NCBI GenBank assembly: GCA_963921195.1
Contig: OY992536.1
Span: 91,431,007 to 91,495,006 of the forward strand
Direction of reading: 5' to 3'
DNA from: Pegoplata infirma
Lineage: Eukaryota > Arthropoda > Insecta > Diptera > Anthomyiidae
DNA length: 64,000 nt
Shown here: one piece after another, positions 55,590 to 64,000 of the stretch
How positions within the stretch are numbered: the stretch's first letter is position 1
How the letters are laid out: each line of letters starts with the position of its first letter
Notes under the pieces: model-generated
Told to the model about the DNA's origin: nothing
Databases searched by the model: none
The model's input: only the letters and a program-made list of their open reading frames with translations
Position numbers and translations under genes: made by a program

Positions 55590-55679
55590 TTAGCAGCATT
55601 GCCTGAGCGTTTCTTCTTAAAAGCTGGGAAAAATTAAGAAAAAAAGAATTTTTGGGCCTCGAACTTAAATAATACTCTA

Positions 55680-56288
55680 ACACCGTCCGACAGCCAATAT
55701 TAAACATGAACCGGATGATATACATACGTCTGAAAGTAGAGATCAAATGAAGTAAAACTGCATTTAAAATTTTTCATTTCGTGATCCTGTTTCCTTTTAA
55801 AAGGACTTCAAAGTTTTAAAGGATACATTTTGTAAAATATTTTTAAAATATTTGTGCTTGTGCAAGAATGACACTGGTGATGGAATATGAAAGAGGATCT
55901 TCTCCCCTAATTTTTTTATTTTGCCAAATTTTGAAAACTTTTTAAAATATTTTGTTGAAAATTTTGAATGATATTGAAGAAAAATTTTTGAAAGGACATT
56001 ACTTACCTCCTTTTTCCTGATATGTAAAAATAATAAAAAATGAAAAATAGGGGAGACCATGCTCTTTAAATTGCTATCAAAAGTGGCATCCTAGGACAAG
56101 TAAAAATATTAAAAAAATATTTTATAAAATTTAATCCGCTAAAATTTGTAAGTCCTTTTAAAAGGAAACAGGATCACGAAAAGAAAAACTTTAATTGCAG
56201 TTTTACTACATTTAGTTTTTAGTTTCAAACGTATATTATCCAGTTTGTGTTTAACGATTTTTTTTTTTATTTTTGTCGGACTGTTTTA
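55680..56288. mobile_element. MITE M3 (CACCGTCC family)
   Basis: Left ACACCGTCCGACAGCCAATA + TTAAACATGAACCGGATG. The right end is decayed (GTCGGACTGTTTTA). Internal AGTAAAACTGCATTTAAA, GATCCTGTTTCCTTTTAAAA, 'GGATGACAC..TGGTGATGGA'-like and 'CATCCTAGGACAAGTA' match M1. It directly follows the solo CTCGAAC-type foldback end at 55655-55679 and abuts a HINE-C fragment. Confidence 0.78.
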
Positions 56289-56526
56289 TAATTGGAACAT
56301 TTTTGAACCTAGTCCTATATAAAAATGTTGCCCTATATTCAGATAAATCGGTCAATTGGCAACAAAAAGAAGTTTATTTCACTCAAATTTATTTTTTGCC
56401 TGTTTGCTACAGTAATTTGAGATCCCACAAAACATAGAGCCAATCGGTTCATGTTTGGACTAGGAATCCGTTTTTCGGGAAACACTGGTGTAGGGTATTA
56501 TGTGGTCGGTCTTGATTTTTTTACTT
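56289..56526 (+). mobile_element. HINE-C 3' fragment C7
   Basis: TAATTGGAACATTTTTGAAC to AACACTGGTGTAGGGTATTA, GGTCGGTCTTGA (second hairpin strand deleted), TTTTTTTACTTG. Its left edge coincides with the right end of M3. Confidence 0.75.
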
Positions 56527-56819
56527 GTTTTTTTTTTTTTAAATTTAACATTTTTTATGCCAGAAAAACTTCTAAGACTTTCAGTTGGGCCAAGAGGATT
56601 AGGAAATGTATTTTTATCTTGAAAAAATCAGGAAAATAAAAAAAAATAATAAAAATTTTGAATACTTAGAAAAATTCGGAAAATATTAGACAATTTAAAA
56701 GAGCTGCTTGAACGACTCAAAATAAATGCAAATCAAAATAAGTTCTAAAAATCTTAGGAATTAACTAATTTAATTTTTATTTAGTTCGGATTGAGTCCAT
56801 ATTAATAATTTCTGAGAAA
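56527..56819. other. Short HINE-A-like trace and unassigned AT-rich DNA
   Basis: 'TTTTATGCCAGAAAAACTTC' and GGGCCAAGAGGATTAGGAAA weakly match the HINE-A middle; the rest is A-rich array-like DNA. Confidence 0.45.
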
Positions 56820-57000
56820 TAATAATTTATAGGGTTTTTATATTTGCTAAATAGTCTTGACAATGCAATCTGACAAATTCCGAAATATGTGTCGGTTAAG
56901 TCTTGCAAAAATTATGAACATAAATAAATTAAAAGCAAAGAAATAATTTTAAGTAAAGGAAATATGACCTCGAGCTAGAAAAAAACCTACTCAAACTAAC
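56820..57000. repeat. CTCGAGCTAG-family fragment (G9)
   Basis: TAGGGTTTTTATATTTGCTA, 'TCTTGACAATGCAATCTGAC', AAATTCCGAAATATGTGTCG, TTAAGTCTTGCAAAAATTAT, GACCTCGAGCTAGAAAAAAA + CCTACTCAAA. Confidence 0.7.
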
Positions 57001-57220
57001 AGAAAAATTTGAAAAATATATATGAAAGATTCAGCAAAGCAAAAAAAAAAAAAATAGAAAAACTCAAAAAATGACAAAAAAAAATTATTCTAATCAAATT
57101 CTGGAAAATTTTGTAAAAAATTAGACATTTTTAAAATTTCAAATGAGTTCAGAAAAATAGATAAATAAGAATTTTCGAATTACAAAAAAATTTTAGAATC
57201 TTCTAAAAATATATTAAAAA
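57001..57220. repeat. A-rich low-complexity DNA
   Basis: AAAAATTCTGGAAAATTTTG-like phrases; no gene. Confidence 0.45.
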
Positions 57221-58006
57221 ATGTAAAAAAATTATTGTTGGTCAAGACCAACCATGTGTTATCCTACACCAGCGTTTTCCGGAAAATGGGTCCCAAGTCC
57301 AAATATGGACCCATTAGATCTATTTTTCGTTAGATCTTCAATTAGTATAGAAAACATACACAAACAAAATTTGAGTGAAATTTGTTAAATTTTGTTGCCA
57401 ATAGACCGATTTTACTGAATATCGGGCTTAATTTTTATATGAGTCTTAGTCCAAAAATGGTCCAATTAAAATCAGAATTGATAAGACCACCAAAGCACAC
57501 GGTTAACACCTACAAACAAAATATTGGTGAAATGTTTCCAATTTTCACGAATTTTGAGAGATTTATGTGAATATCGGGAGGGTGGTTTGTATAAGGACTA
57601 CAAGATGAACTGGTCAGATTCCTTTAAAACTTGGAATGATGATTTTTGAATACAAAATATGTTTACCTGTCAAGTTTCAAAAGGATATGGTTATTAGAGT
57701 TACTTTTTCCAAAATAAAGCGGACCTTTGTATGGGGGCTAGGTCTAAAAACGGACCGATTGTTTCCAATTTTAATAGGCTTCGTCCTTAGACAAATTTCA
57801 GCAAAATCGATTGATAATTGCGACCTGTATCGTGCTCACAACGTTTAGATGGACAGACGGACGGACAGACATCGCAAAATCGTCTCAGAAAGTTATTCTG
57901 AGTCGATCGGTATACTTGAAGGTGGGTCTAGGAATATTATCTCGGATAGTTACAAACATCAGCACAAACTCATTATACCATGTACCACAGAGTGGTGTAG
58001 GGTATA
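57221..58006 (-). mobile_element. HINE-C copy C6, near-complete
   Basis: The left hairpin TTGGTC-AA-GACCAA and 'CCTACACCAGCGTTTTCCGG'. The body matches C4, including GACGGACGGACAGACATCGC. The right 5' end in reverse is TATACCATGTACCACAGAGT + GGTGTAGGGTATA. 786 bp. Confidence 0.86.
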
Positions 58007-58046
58007 AAAACTAAAGAAAATCTGAAAATTTAAAAAATAACAAAAA

Positions 58047-58736
58047 CAAGTGAGGGTGTTAAATTCGGCTGTGCCGAATTTTGTATACCCTCCAACGTTT
58101 TAAATAAAAATAGAAAAAAATAAATTTCATGGGCGTTTTTTTTGGGTCGGGGGGGGCTTGTCGGGGGTCCTTAGGGACATCTTCTCTTTGGTCAAAAATG
58201 TTTACAAATTTAATTACTATGCTTTTTGTACAAAAGATATACAATTTCATCATTATTTATAAATTATTACAACAGGGGCGGACAAAAGGGGGCGGACCAA
58301 AAAAAAAAGGCATTTTCAAATCCCCTGGGTTCAAGTTCAAGACTTTGAACATTTTCAAGCATAAAAATGTTTTATTTGTTTAACAAAAATACAAAAAAAC
58401 CTATAAAAAGTTTCCTTTTTTCATGGGTGTGTTTACTTCATCAAGGGGGAACATTTTTAACCCCTGGTCGGATTTTGCTCATCTCCGAACTTAACCAGCC
58501 TATGAACATAAGACATATATGTACCAAATTTCAGGAGTCTAGCACTTTTATTTTGGACTGTATCGTGTCTTCCACAGACGGACGGTCAGACGGACGGACG
58601 GACATCGCTAGAATGTCTTAGAATCGATCACTGATCAATAATATATATACTTTATTGGGTCCTAGACCGATATTTCGATGCGTTACACACGGAATGACAA
58701 AGTGAGTATACCCCCATACTGTAGTTGGAGGGTATA
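58047..58736 (-). mobile_element. HINE-A copy A7, near-complete
   Basis: CAAGTGAGGGTGTTAAATTC, hairpin ATTCGGC-TGT-GCCGAAT, ATACCCTCCAAC at the left; GATCAATAATATATATACTT gives the uninterrupted (TA)n target used by foldback F1; ATACCCCCATACTGTAGTTG + GAGGGTATA at the right. 690 bp. Confidence 0.88.
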
Positions 58737-59417
58737 AAAATCCAAACAAGCAATATGAAAGATTCGGAAAAGCTATAAAAAAACATGAAATTTCTGAAAC
58801 CAACTGCGAACAAACATGTCGACAGCTTTCATAAGTTGTCCCATTTTCATCATCAGCGCTTTTCGATTGTCGCACTTAATGTGTGTCAGATTAAAATCAG
58901 CTTTTAATGGAACTTTAAATACATAGAATATTAAAGTTAATAATTTCACTTGCCCACATCTAAATAAGCAATGTAAATCACAGAGTTGTATTTCTATATA
59001 TTGTACCAACCCTCAGTAGGACTTTTGAAGTCTGAACATTCCAGAAAAATTCTAAAAATTTAGAAAAATTAAGACAATTAAGAAATTAAGAAACAAAATT
59101 TGAAATTCAGAAATTTAAGAAACTCAATGGCGGAACGATAAATTAAAAACTGATTCTATTCCATTTAATAACCTTTAACCGAAATATTTACTTGAAATCC
59201 CCCCAAAATATCCTATATTTTGGCAGTTAACTCCCATGACTGGCAGATAAAATCAACAGTGTCATATTTAAAGCCTTTATTTTATATTTTAAAAAATTTT
59301 CACCTAAAATATTTTCCACTTTCAAATTTTATGTTTTTGATTTTTATGCATTTTATATAAAATAATGGTGCATTTTAAATCTTTTTTCATACAATTAAAT
59401 AATTTATGAGATCTAGT
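58737..59417. other. Unassigned stretch with one higher-complexity block
   Basis: 58770-59020 is more balanced than its surroundings and, on the minus strand, has a 78-codon frame (58773-59009) whose second half (ADFNLTHIKCDNRKALMMKM) is less biased than other frames here. I do not recognise a family and see no confirming splice or start context. 59040-59120 is A-rich array-like DNA. Confidence 0.4.
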
Positions 59418-59570
59418 CAACGGCGTATGCAGGACTGTTTTTTCAGGGCCCAACAACAACAACAAAAAAATTTTTGTTGTTTTTTTTTTGTGAGATTTGT
59501 GTTTTCCAATACATATAAAAAAATATTTTTTTGTTGTTGTTGTTGGGCCCCCCCTCTGTATACGCCGATG
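59418..59570. mobile_element. hAT-like mini-MITE, CAWCGGCGTATRCAG termini
   Basis: CAACGGCGTATGCAG at the left and, inverted, CATCGGCGTATACAG at the right, with exact 8-bp duplication GATCTAGT (59410-59417, 59571-59578). Inverted arms continue through GGGCCCAACAACAACAAC and its complement (TTG)n. 153 bp. Confidence 0.82.
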
Positions 59571-59578
59571 GATCTAGT

Positions 59579-60599
59579 TAATAGAAGTATTTGACCACCC
59601 ATGTTATGGCAATAAAAAATCATATAAAATACATAAATATATATATTTATGTATATGAAACAATATAAAAACTAACATAAATACATATCGTCAACATAAA
59701 TGCAAAAGGACGTAAGTCGAAAAAATCTAAACATCGACACCCAAGTTTTCATCACAAAATCAAGTTGAAACACCTTCAACAAATATTTTTTGTTAGTTGC
59801 GTCTACTTGGGTTTTAGGTGACGATATACTAAAAATCGCATTAAAATGTATTTTTTGTTTTATTTGTCTCTGCCATAAAAAATAATTTGTTGTAATAAAA
59901 CTAACCCACTTCTTTTGTCTTATAGTTTTAGGCAACAAAGTAAAGAAATTCATTTCGCGCCTAATTTAAAAAATATGCAATTTAAAATGAAAACAAATAT
60001 TTTTGTTTAATATTTTGAATAACAAGGTAATAAATATAAAATAAAATTTATATTAAAGGATTATTATAAAAGATAATCCGAAAAATTGATTAAGGAAGTT
60101 ATAATAAATTTTATTTAGAAATTTACATGATGTGGGGTTAAGATTAACTTACAGACAGGAAACATTTTAACTCTTGTGTCACATTGAAAAAAAAAAAAAA
60201 CCTGGCCCTCAATCAGAATGATCCAATTTTAAAATCAAAAACATAAAATTGGTAAGACATAAAGAAATAGAATAGATTAAATGTGGCAACAATTTCAAAT
60301 GTCGAAACATTTGAGCGAATTTGAAGTTAGTGGGTTAGTTACTTACGGAATGGAAATGTAAGTATACCCTTCATAATGTATTTGGGGGATATAAAAAAAA
60401 ACTTTTACTATATTTACCTATTTCAAGTTGTACACAATTTCAAATCAAATATGTATGACAAGCATAAGTAAGTTGTAGCTCTGTCAGAAAAAAAATGGCG
60501 TAAATGTCACATTTGACGCACCTGTCAGTAAATTAAAAATATAAAAATAAACTTTGCGAACAAAATATATATAAAATATATAAAAAAAAAAAAAAACAA
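59579..60599. other. AT-rich unassigned stretch
   Basis: No gene or repeat end is recognised. A frame at 59672-59953 (minus) is AT-biased and has no motif. Confidence 0.45.
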
Positions 60600-62970
60600 A
60601 ACAAAATCTCTACAGATGTTGCGTGTTGTGTCATTTTGTTTGAAGAAATTTAAGAATGAAAACCATAAAATATTTTTAAATAATAGCCCAGCAAAAAATG
60701 CTGAAAATTTTAATTATGTTAAAGCTCCATAAGCTGTCAAAAAAATTAAAGAAGCTTGACAAAAATAACGACAAATGACATCTGTCCAGACTTTTAAGAA
60801 AAATCAAAGAAGGTTGTCCAAAATATTGACAACTGACATTTTGGAGTGGCCCCGCGTTGGGCGCCATTTCTTCAGTTTTCATGTGCAGCTGAAAACTGGA
60901 AACGAAGTTATACTCATATTTTACTCTCAAATGTTGCATATTGTGTCAATTTGTTAAAAAATATTTAAGGTTGAAAACCATAAAATATTTATATATAAGA
61001 ACTCAGCACAAAATGCTGAAAATTTAATTTAAGTTAAAGCTCAATTAGACGTAAAAAAAACTAAAGAAGACTGACAAAAGCAATGACAAGTGACATCTGC
61101 CCAGACAGCAGACAAAAAAAAACAAGTAGAAAAGTTAAATTCGACTTTTCCGAATCTATGAATACCCTCCACAATGCCTTTTTTTAAAGGATAGTAAATT
61201 TTTAACGTGAAAAAAATTAACAATTTTGATTAGAAATATTTTATTTTGAGTAAAAAACTCTTTTTTTTGTCATTTAAAAAAAAAAAATTACTAATTTTTT
61301 TCTGAGTGTAAAACTTTTTTCGAGTGTAATGTTTTTTTACTGTAAAAATATTTCTGAGTGAATGCACGTACGTATGCACACAAAATAATAACATTTTTGT
61401 AAAAAAAAACTAAAAGTTTTTTGAGTGTAAAATTTTTCGAAGTGTAAAATTTTTTATGAGTATAAAATTAGTTTCGAGTGTAATTTTTAGGTTACCAATG
61501 CTTTTAAAACTAAACAAGTTTAAAAAGCATTGCTTTAAACCTAAACAAGTTTGAAAAGCATTGCTTAGTTACCACTTATGCTTTTAAAACTTATTTACCA
61601 CGTGGCATTTAAGATGAACCCAATCTGAAATTCGAGGTTTTGCTTATAACTTTTGAACCACTGGACCGATTGAGCTAAAATTCAATGCTAAATAGACCTG
61701 GGGAACGGCAAAGGCACATGACACGTTTCAACAGTCTCATTATTGTTTTTCGAAAGTTATCGTGTTATCGTTGCCGAAATTTACTCTTTTGCTCATAACT
61801 TTTGAACCACTGGACCGATTTGGCTGGATTGCAATACCAACCTGACAAGGTAAATTTCTAACATATATGCCAAACTTCAGTAGCCTCCGTAAAATTTTTC
61901 AAAAGTTAGCGTGTTTTCTACGGACGGACAGACAGACGGACGGACGGACATCGCTAGATCGACTTAAAATCGATCGAGGATCATGAATATATCTACTTTA
62001 TGGGGTCCTAGACCAATATTTCGATGTGTTACAAACGGAATGACAAACTTATATATACCCTCTATCACTAGAGTGGAGGGTATAAAAATAATAGAAGGTT
62101 GAAAAAAACATTGATAAATGAAATTTTTGATAGGCCCCGCAAGCCATTTTTTTGGTACGGAACATCGTGTTAAATGTCTTAATTTTTTTATGTATAGCTG
62201 ATCAGCAAATTAGAAAGAAAATGTGGAGGCCCCATCTTGGGCGCCTTTTTTTGGTTCGTAACCTTGTCTTAAATGTCTTAATTTTTTATGTGTAGGCAAT
62301 TATCAACCTAGAAAAAATCTTAAACACATATTTCAAGCCAATCTATCCGATTTATATAGTACATTTTTCAATAACTTCCAGCATATTTATTAAATCTGAT
62401 TAATAAAATTCCTTCACAAAACATTAAATAAAATAGAACCCAGCAAAAATTAAGGTAAAGCTTAATAATCTGTCAAAAAATATTATAAAAGATTGAAAAA
62501 AGTAACGGCAAATGACATCTGTCCAGACTTTCAACAAAAAATAAAATTAAAGAAATTTTTCAAAAATATTGACAAATGACATTTTAGAATGGCCCCACAT
62601 TGGGCGCCATTTTTTGTTTTGTTTCTGATCGTTTTTAATGTTTTAAATTTTTATGTGTAGCCGGCTGACAAAAAGAAATAAATTTGTTAAACACGAACTG
62701 GATAATATACATTTGAAACAAGAGACTAAATGTAGTAAAACTGCATTTGCATATCAAATGTTTTTCTAACCGAGAAATATTTCTTAGAAATCCGTTTAGG
62801 AGAAAGATGGAAATTTTTTGCTGGGTTACTACAAAACATTTAAGATTACCATTTAGCCCCACGTTGGGCGCCATTTTTTATTTTGCTGTTCCGTAAAATC
62901 ATTTTAAATGTCTTTATTTTATTGTATGTTGCTAATTAGCCAACCCATCACATTTTTGCTGGGTTACTAC
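60600..62970. repeat. Satellite-like array, ~300-bp units with GTTGGGCGCCATTT, split by HINE-B
   Basis: Units share 'CAGCAAAAAATGCTGAAAATTT', 'AAAGCTC..AAGCTGTCAAAAA', CAAATGACATCTGTCCAGAC, TGACATTTTGGAGTGGCCCC + GCGTTGGGCGCCATTT and 'TTTATGTGTAGC'. Starts at about 60622 and 60930 give a period near 308. Further units or parts lie at 62085-62300, 62430-62660 and 62855-62965. A piece of the M family (AGTAAAACTGCATTTGCATA) is embedded near 62690-62770. The array is cut by HINE-B copy B7. Confidence 0.7.
61123..62084 (-). mobile_element. HINE-B copy B7, full length
   Basis: CAAGTAGAAAAGTTAAATTC + GACTTTTCCGAATC (hairpin), ATACCCTCCACAATGCC; 'TTTTTTCGAGTGTAA' minisatellite (61280-61490); two CCACTGGACCGATT blocks; GACAGACAGACGGACGGACG; AAAATCGATCGAGGATCATG; the 5' end in reverse, ATATATACCCTCTATCACTA + GAGTGGAGGGTATA. 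962 bp; inserted in the GTTGGGCGCC array. Confidence 0.88.
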
Positions 62971-64000
62971 AACATTTTTAAACTTAACATTTATATATTT
63001 TGTCTTTTTATTTTTAATACAAATACCAAAGTATATTAGAGGTATACTTAGGTGTACTTGTACATATTTTTATGTTAAGTCAACCTGTCGTCACCTCTTA
63101 TAAATATTTTAAAAATTCTCAACACAGCAACATCGTCAGTCGTGAAAACCTACGGTAGGAATCAGGATTTTTTAAGAATTTATTCTTCAAATTTGCAAAT
63201 TTTAGAATAAATTCTAATTCTGTTTTTTTGGTAAACAACCTAAGAAGGGAATTATCTCAACCTTTATAAACCGATTTGCCTGAAACTTAAAGAATATATA
63301 AAAGAGACGATTTAAAGGTTGGGGTGTCTCGGCTTATCGGCCATATCGGCTTATCGGCCATATTGTTTCATAGCGGGAAAACGAACAATTTCGAAAAAAT
63401 TTCTATAACTCCCAAACTAACAGGAATATCGTCTTGAGCAAAAATACGTGTCGATTTAAATTTAATAAAAATTATTTCGAATTCCTATGGATATTGGAGG
63501 TCTATGTCTTCACATAAATACCCCCAAAAATTTACAGCAACTCTCTGACCAGAAAATTATGATTAAGATTCCATTTTTTCAAAGCTATGTTTTAAAAACC
63601 CGTAGATTTGTTTCTTTTGCAAAAACCAAAAAAAAAGCAATAATAAAAATGTGTAGTAACACACGTCGCCCATAAAAAATTGTACATTTAAGAAACATAA
63701 AATAGCTTTTTATGTCTCACCTTCTTCATTTTTGTTCTTCATCTTTTTGAGAATATTCAGCTGGTAGAGCAAAAAAAAAATTATGTTCGTGCGAATGTTA
63801 CAATTTCAATTGATTTCAAATGGTTATTACTTCTGGTTTATTATATCGTTCAATTACTACCATAGTGACATAACTCGAAAAATGTGATTATTAAGTTAAA
63901 AATGCAGAATTATTCGTTAATCATGCTTTATAAAATGCAAAAAAACTCGTTTTAATATCTTTTAAACCCACTGTTGCCAATTTGGTGTTTTTCCCGCTAA
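62971..64000. other. Unassigned stretch with one 17-bp double repeat
   Basis: CGGCTTATCGGCCATAT occurs twice in tandem at 63330-63363. The rest is ordinary AT-rich DNA with no gene recognised; the frame at 63487-63675 lacks any family motif. Confidence 0.5.

Overview
No protein-coding gene is supported anywhere in these 64 kb. The DNA is very AT-rich, every open frame is short and low in complexity, and most frames read through repeats. The repeats point to the nuclear genome of a dipteran. The commonest family has the architecture of Drosophila DINE-1/mini-me elements: a TATACCC...GGGTATA 5' end, a conserved core between a (TA)n tract and a (GTCY)n microsatellite, and a 3' hairpin before a T-rich target. 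A non-drosophilid fly, for example a calyptrate, is my guess; it is not shown by the sequence. The window looks like intergenic or intronic transposon-rich DNA.

Layout: the backbone is about 25 copies or fragments of three related Helentron-like non-autonomous families, which I call HINE-A, HINE-B and HINE-C. Near-complete copies are A at 35240-35920, 36118-36814 and 58047-58736; B at 41780-42622 and 61123-62084; C at 44011-44824 and 47167-47993. Other elements are nested in or between them: TA-flanked foldbacks ending in GGCATTCCA (7155-9211, 12544-13198), TA-flanked MITEs ending in CAC(T)MAAAAAA (11463, 27972, 31294, 40094), hAT-like elements with 8-bp target duplications (15784-16983, 21170-22279, 51208-52861, 59418-59570), PIF/Harbinger-like elements with 3-bp duplications (29095-29722, 55101-55589), and several foldbacks of unknown class.

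The most notable objects are three. (1) A 798-bp element at 5707-6504 has ends that read CACAGTG/CACAGTA, a 23-bp spacer, then ACAAAAATA/ACAAAAATC, inside an exact CGTTG duplication. This is the Transib design, the transposon family ancestral to V(D)J recombination signals. (2) A 1.8-kb TA-flanked foldback at 33303-35080 has an interior array of ~160-bp units, most carrying a TTTCGCGA(N)TCGCGAAA dyad. (3) Nested insertions can be read almost base by base: HINE-C in HINE-A in an older array at 43060-45230, a TA MITE splitting the end of a HINE-B at 31294-32261, and an hAT-like element with GTCTATGA duplications inside a HINE-A fragment.

Stretches without recognisable repeats (for example 3910-5224, 10166-11045, 23870-24836, 38211-39097, 48145-48667, 53260-54885, 62970-64000) are AT-rich with no gene, no convincing RNA gene and no regulatory site I can defend. 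A degenerate tRNA-like A-box/B-box module lies at 54886-54958. Coordinates of element ends are exact where a target duplication or sub-terminal motif fixes them and otherwise approximate to about 10-20 bases. All family labels are inferences from structure, because no transposase is encoded here.
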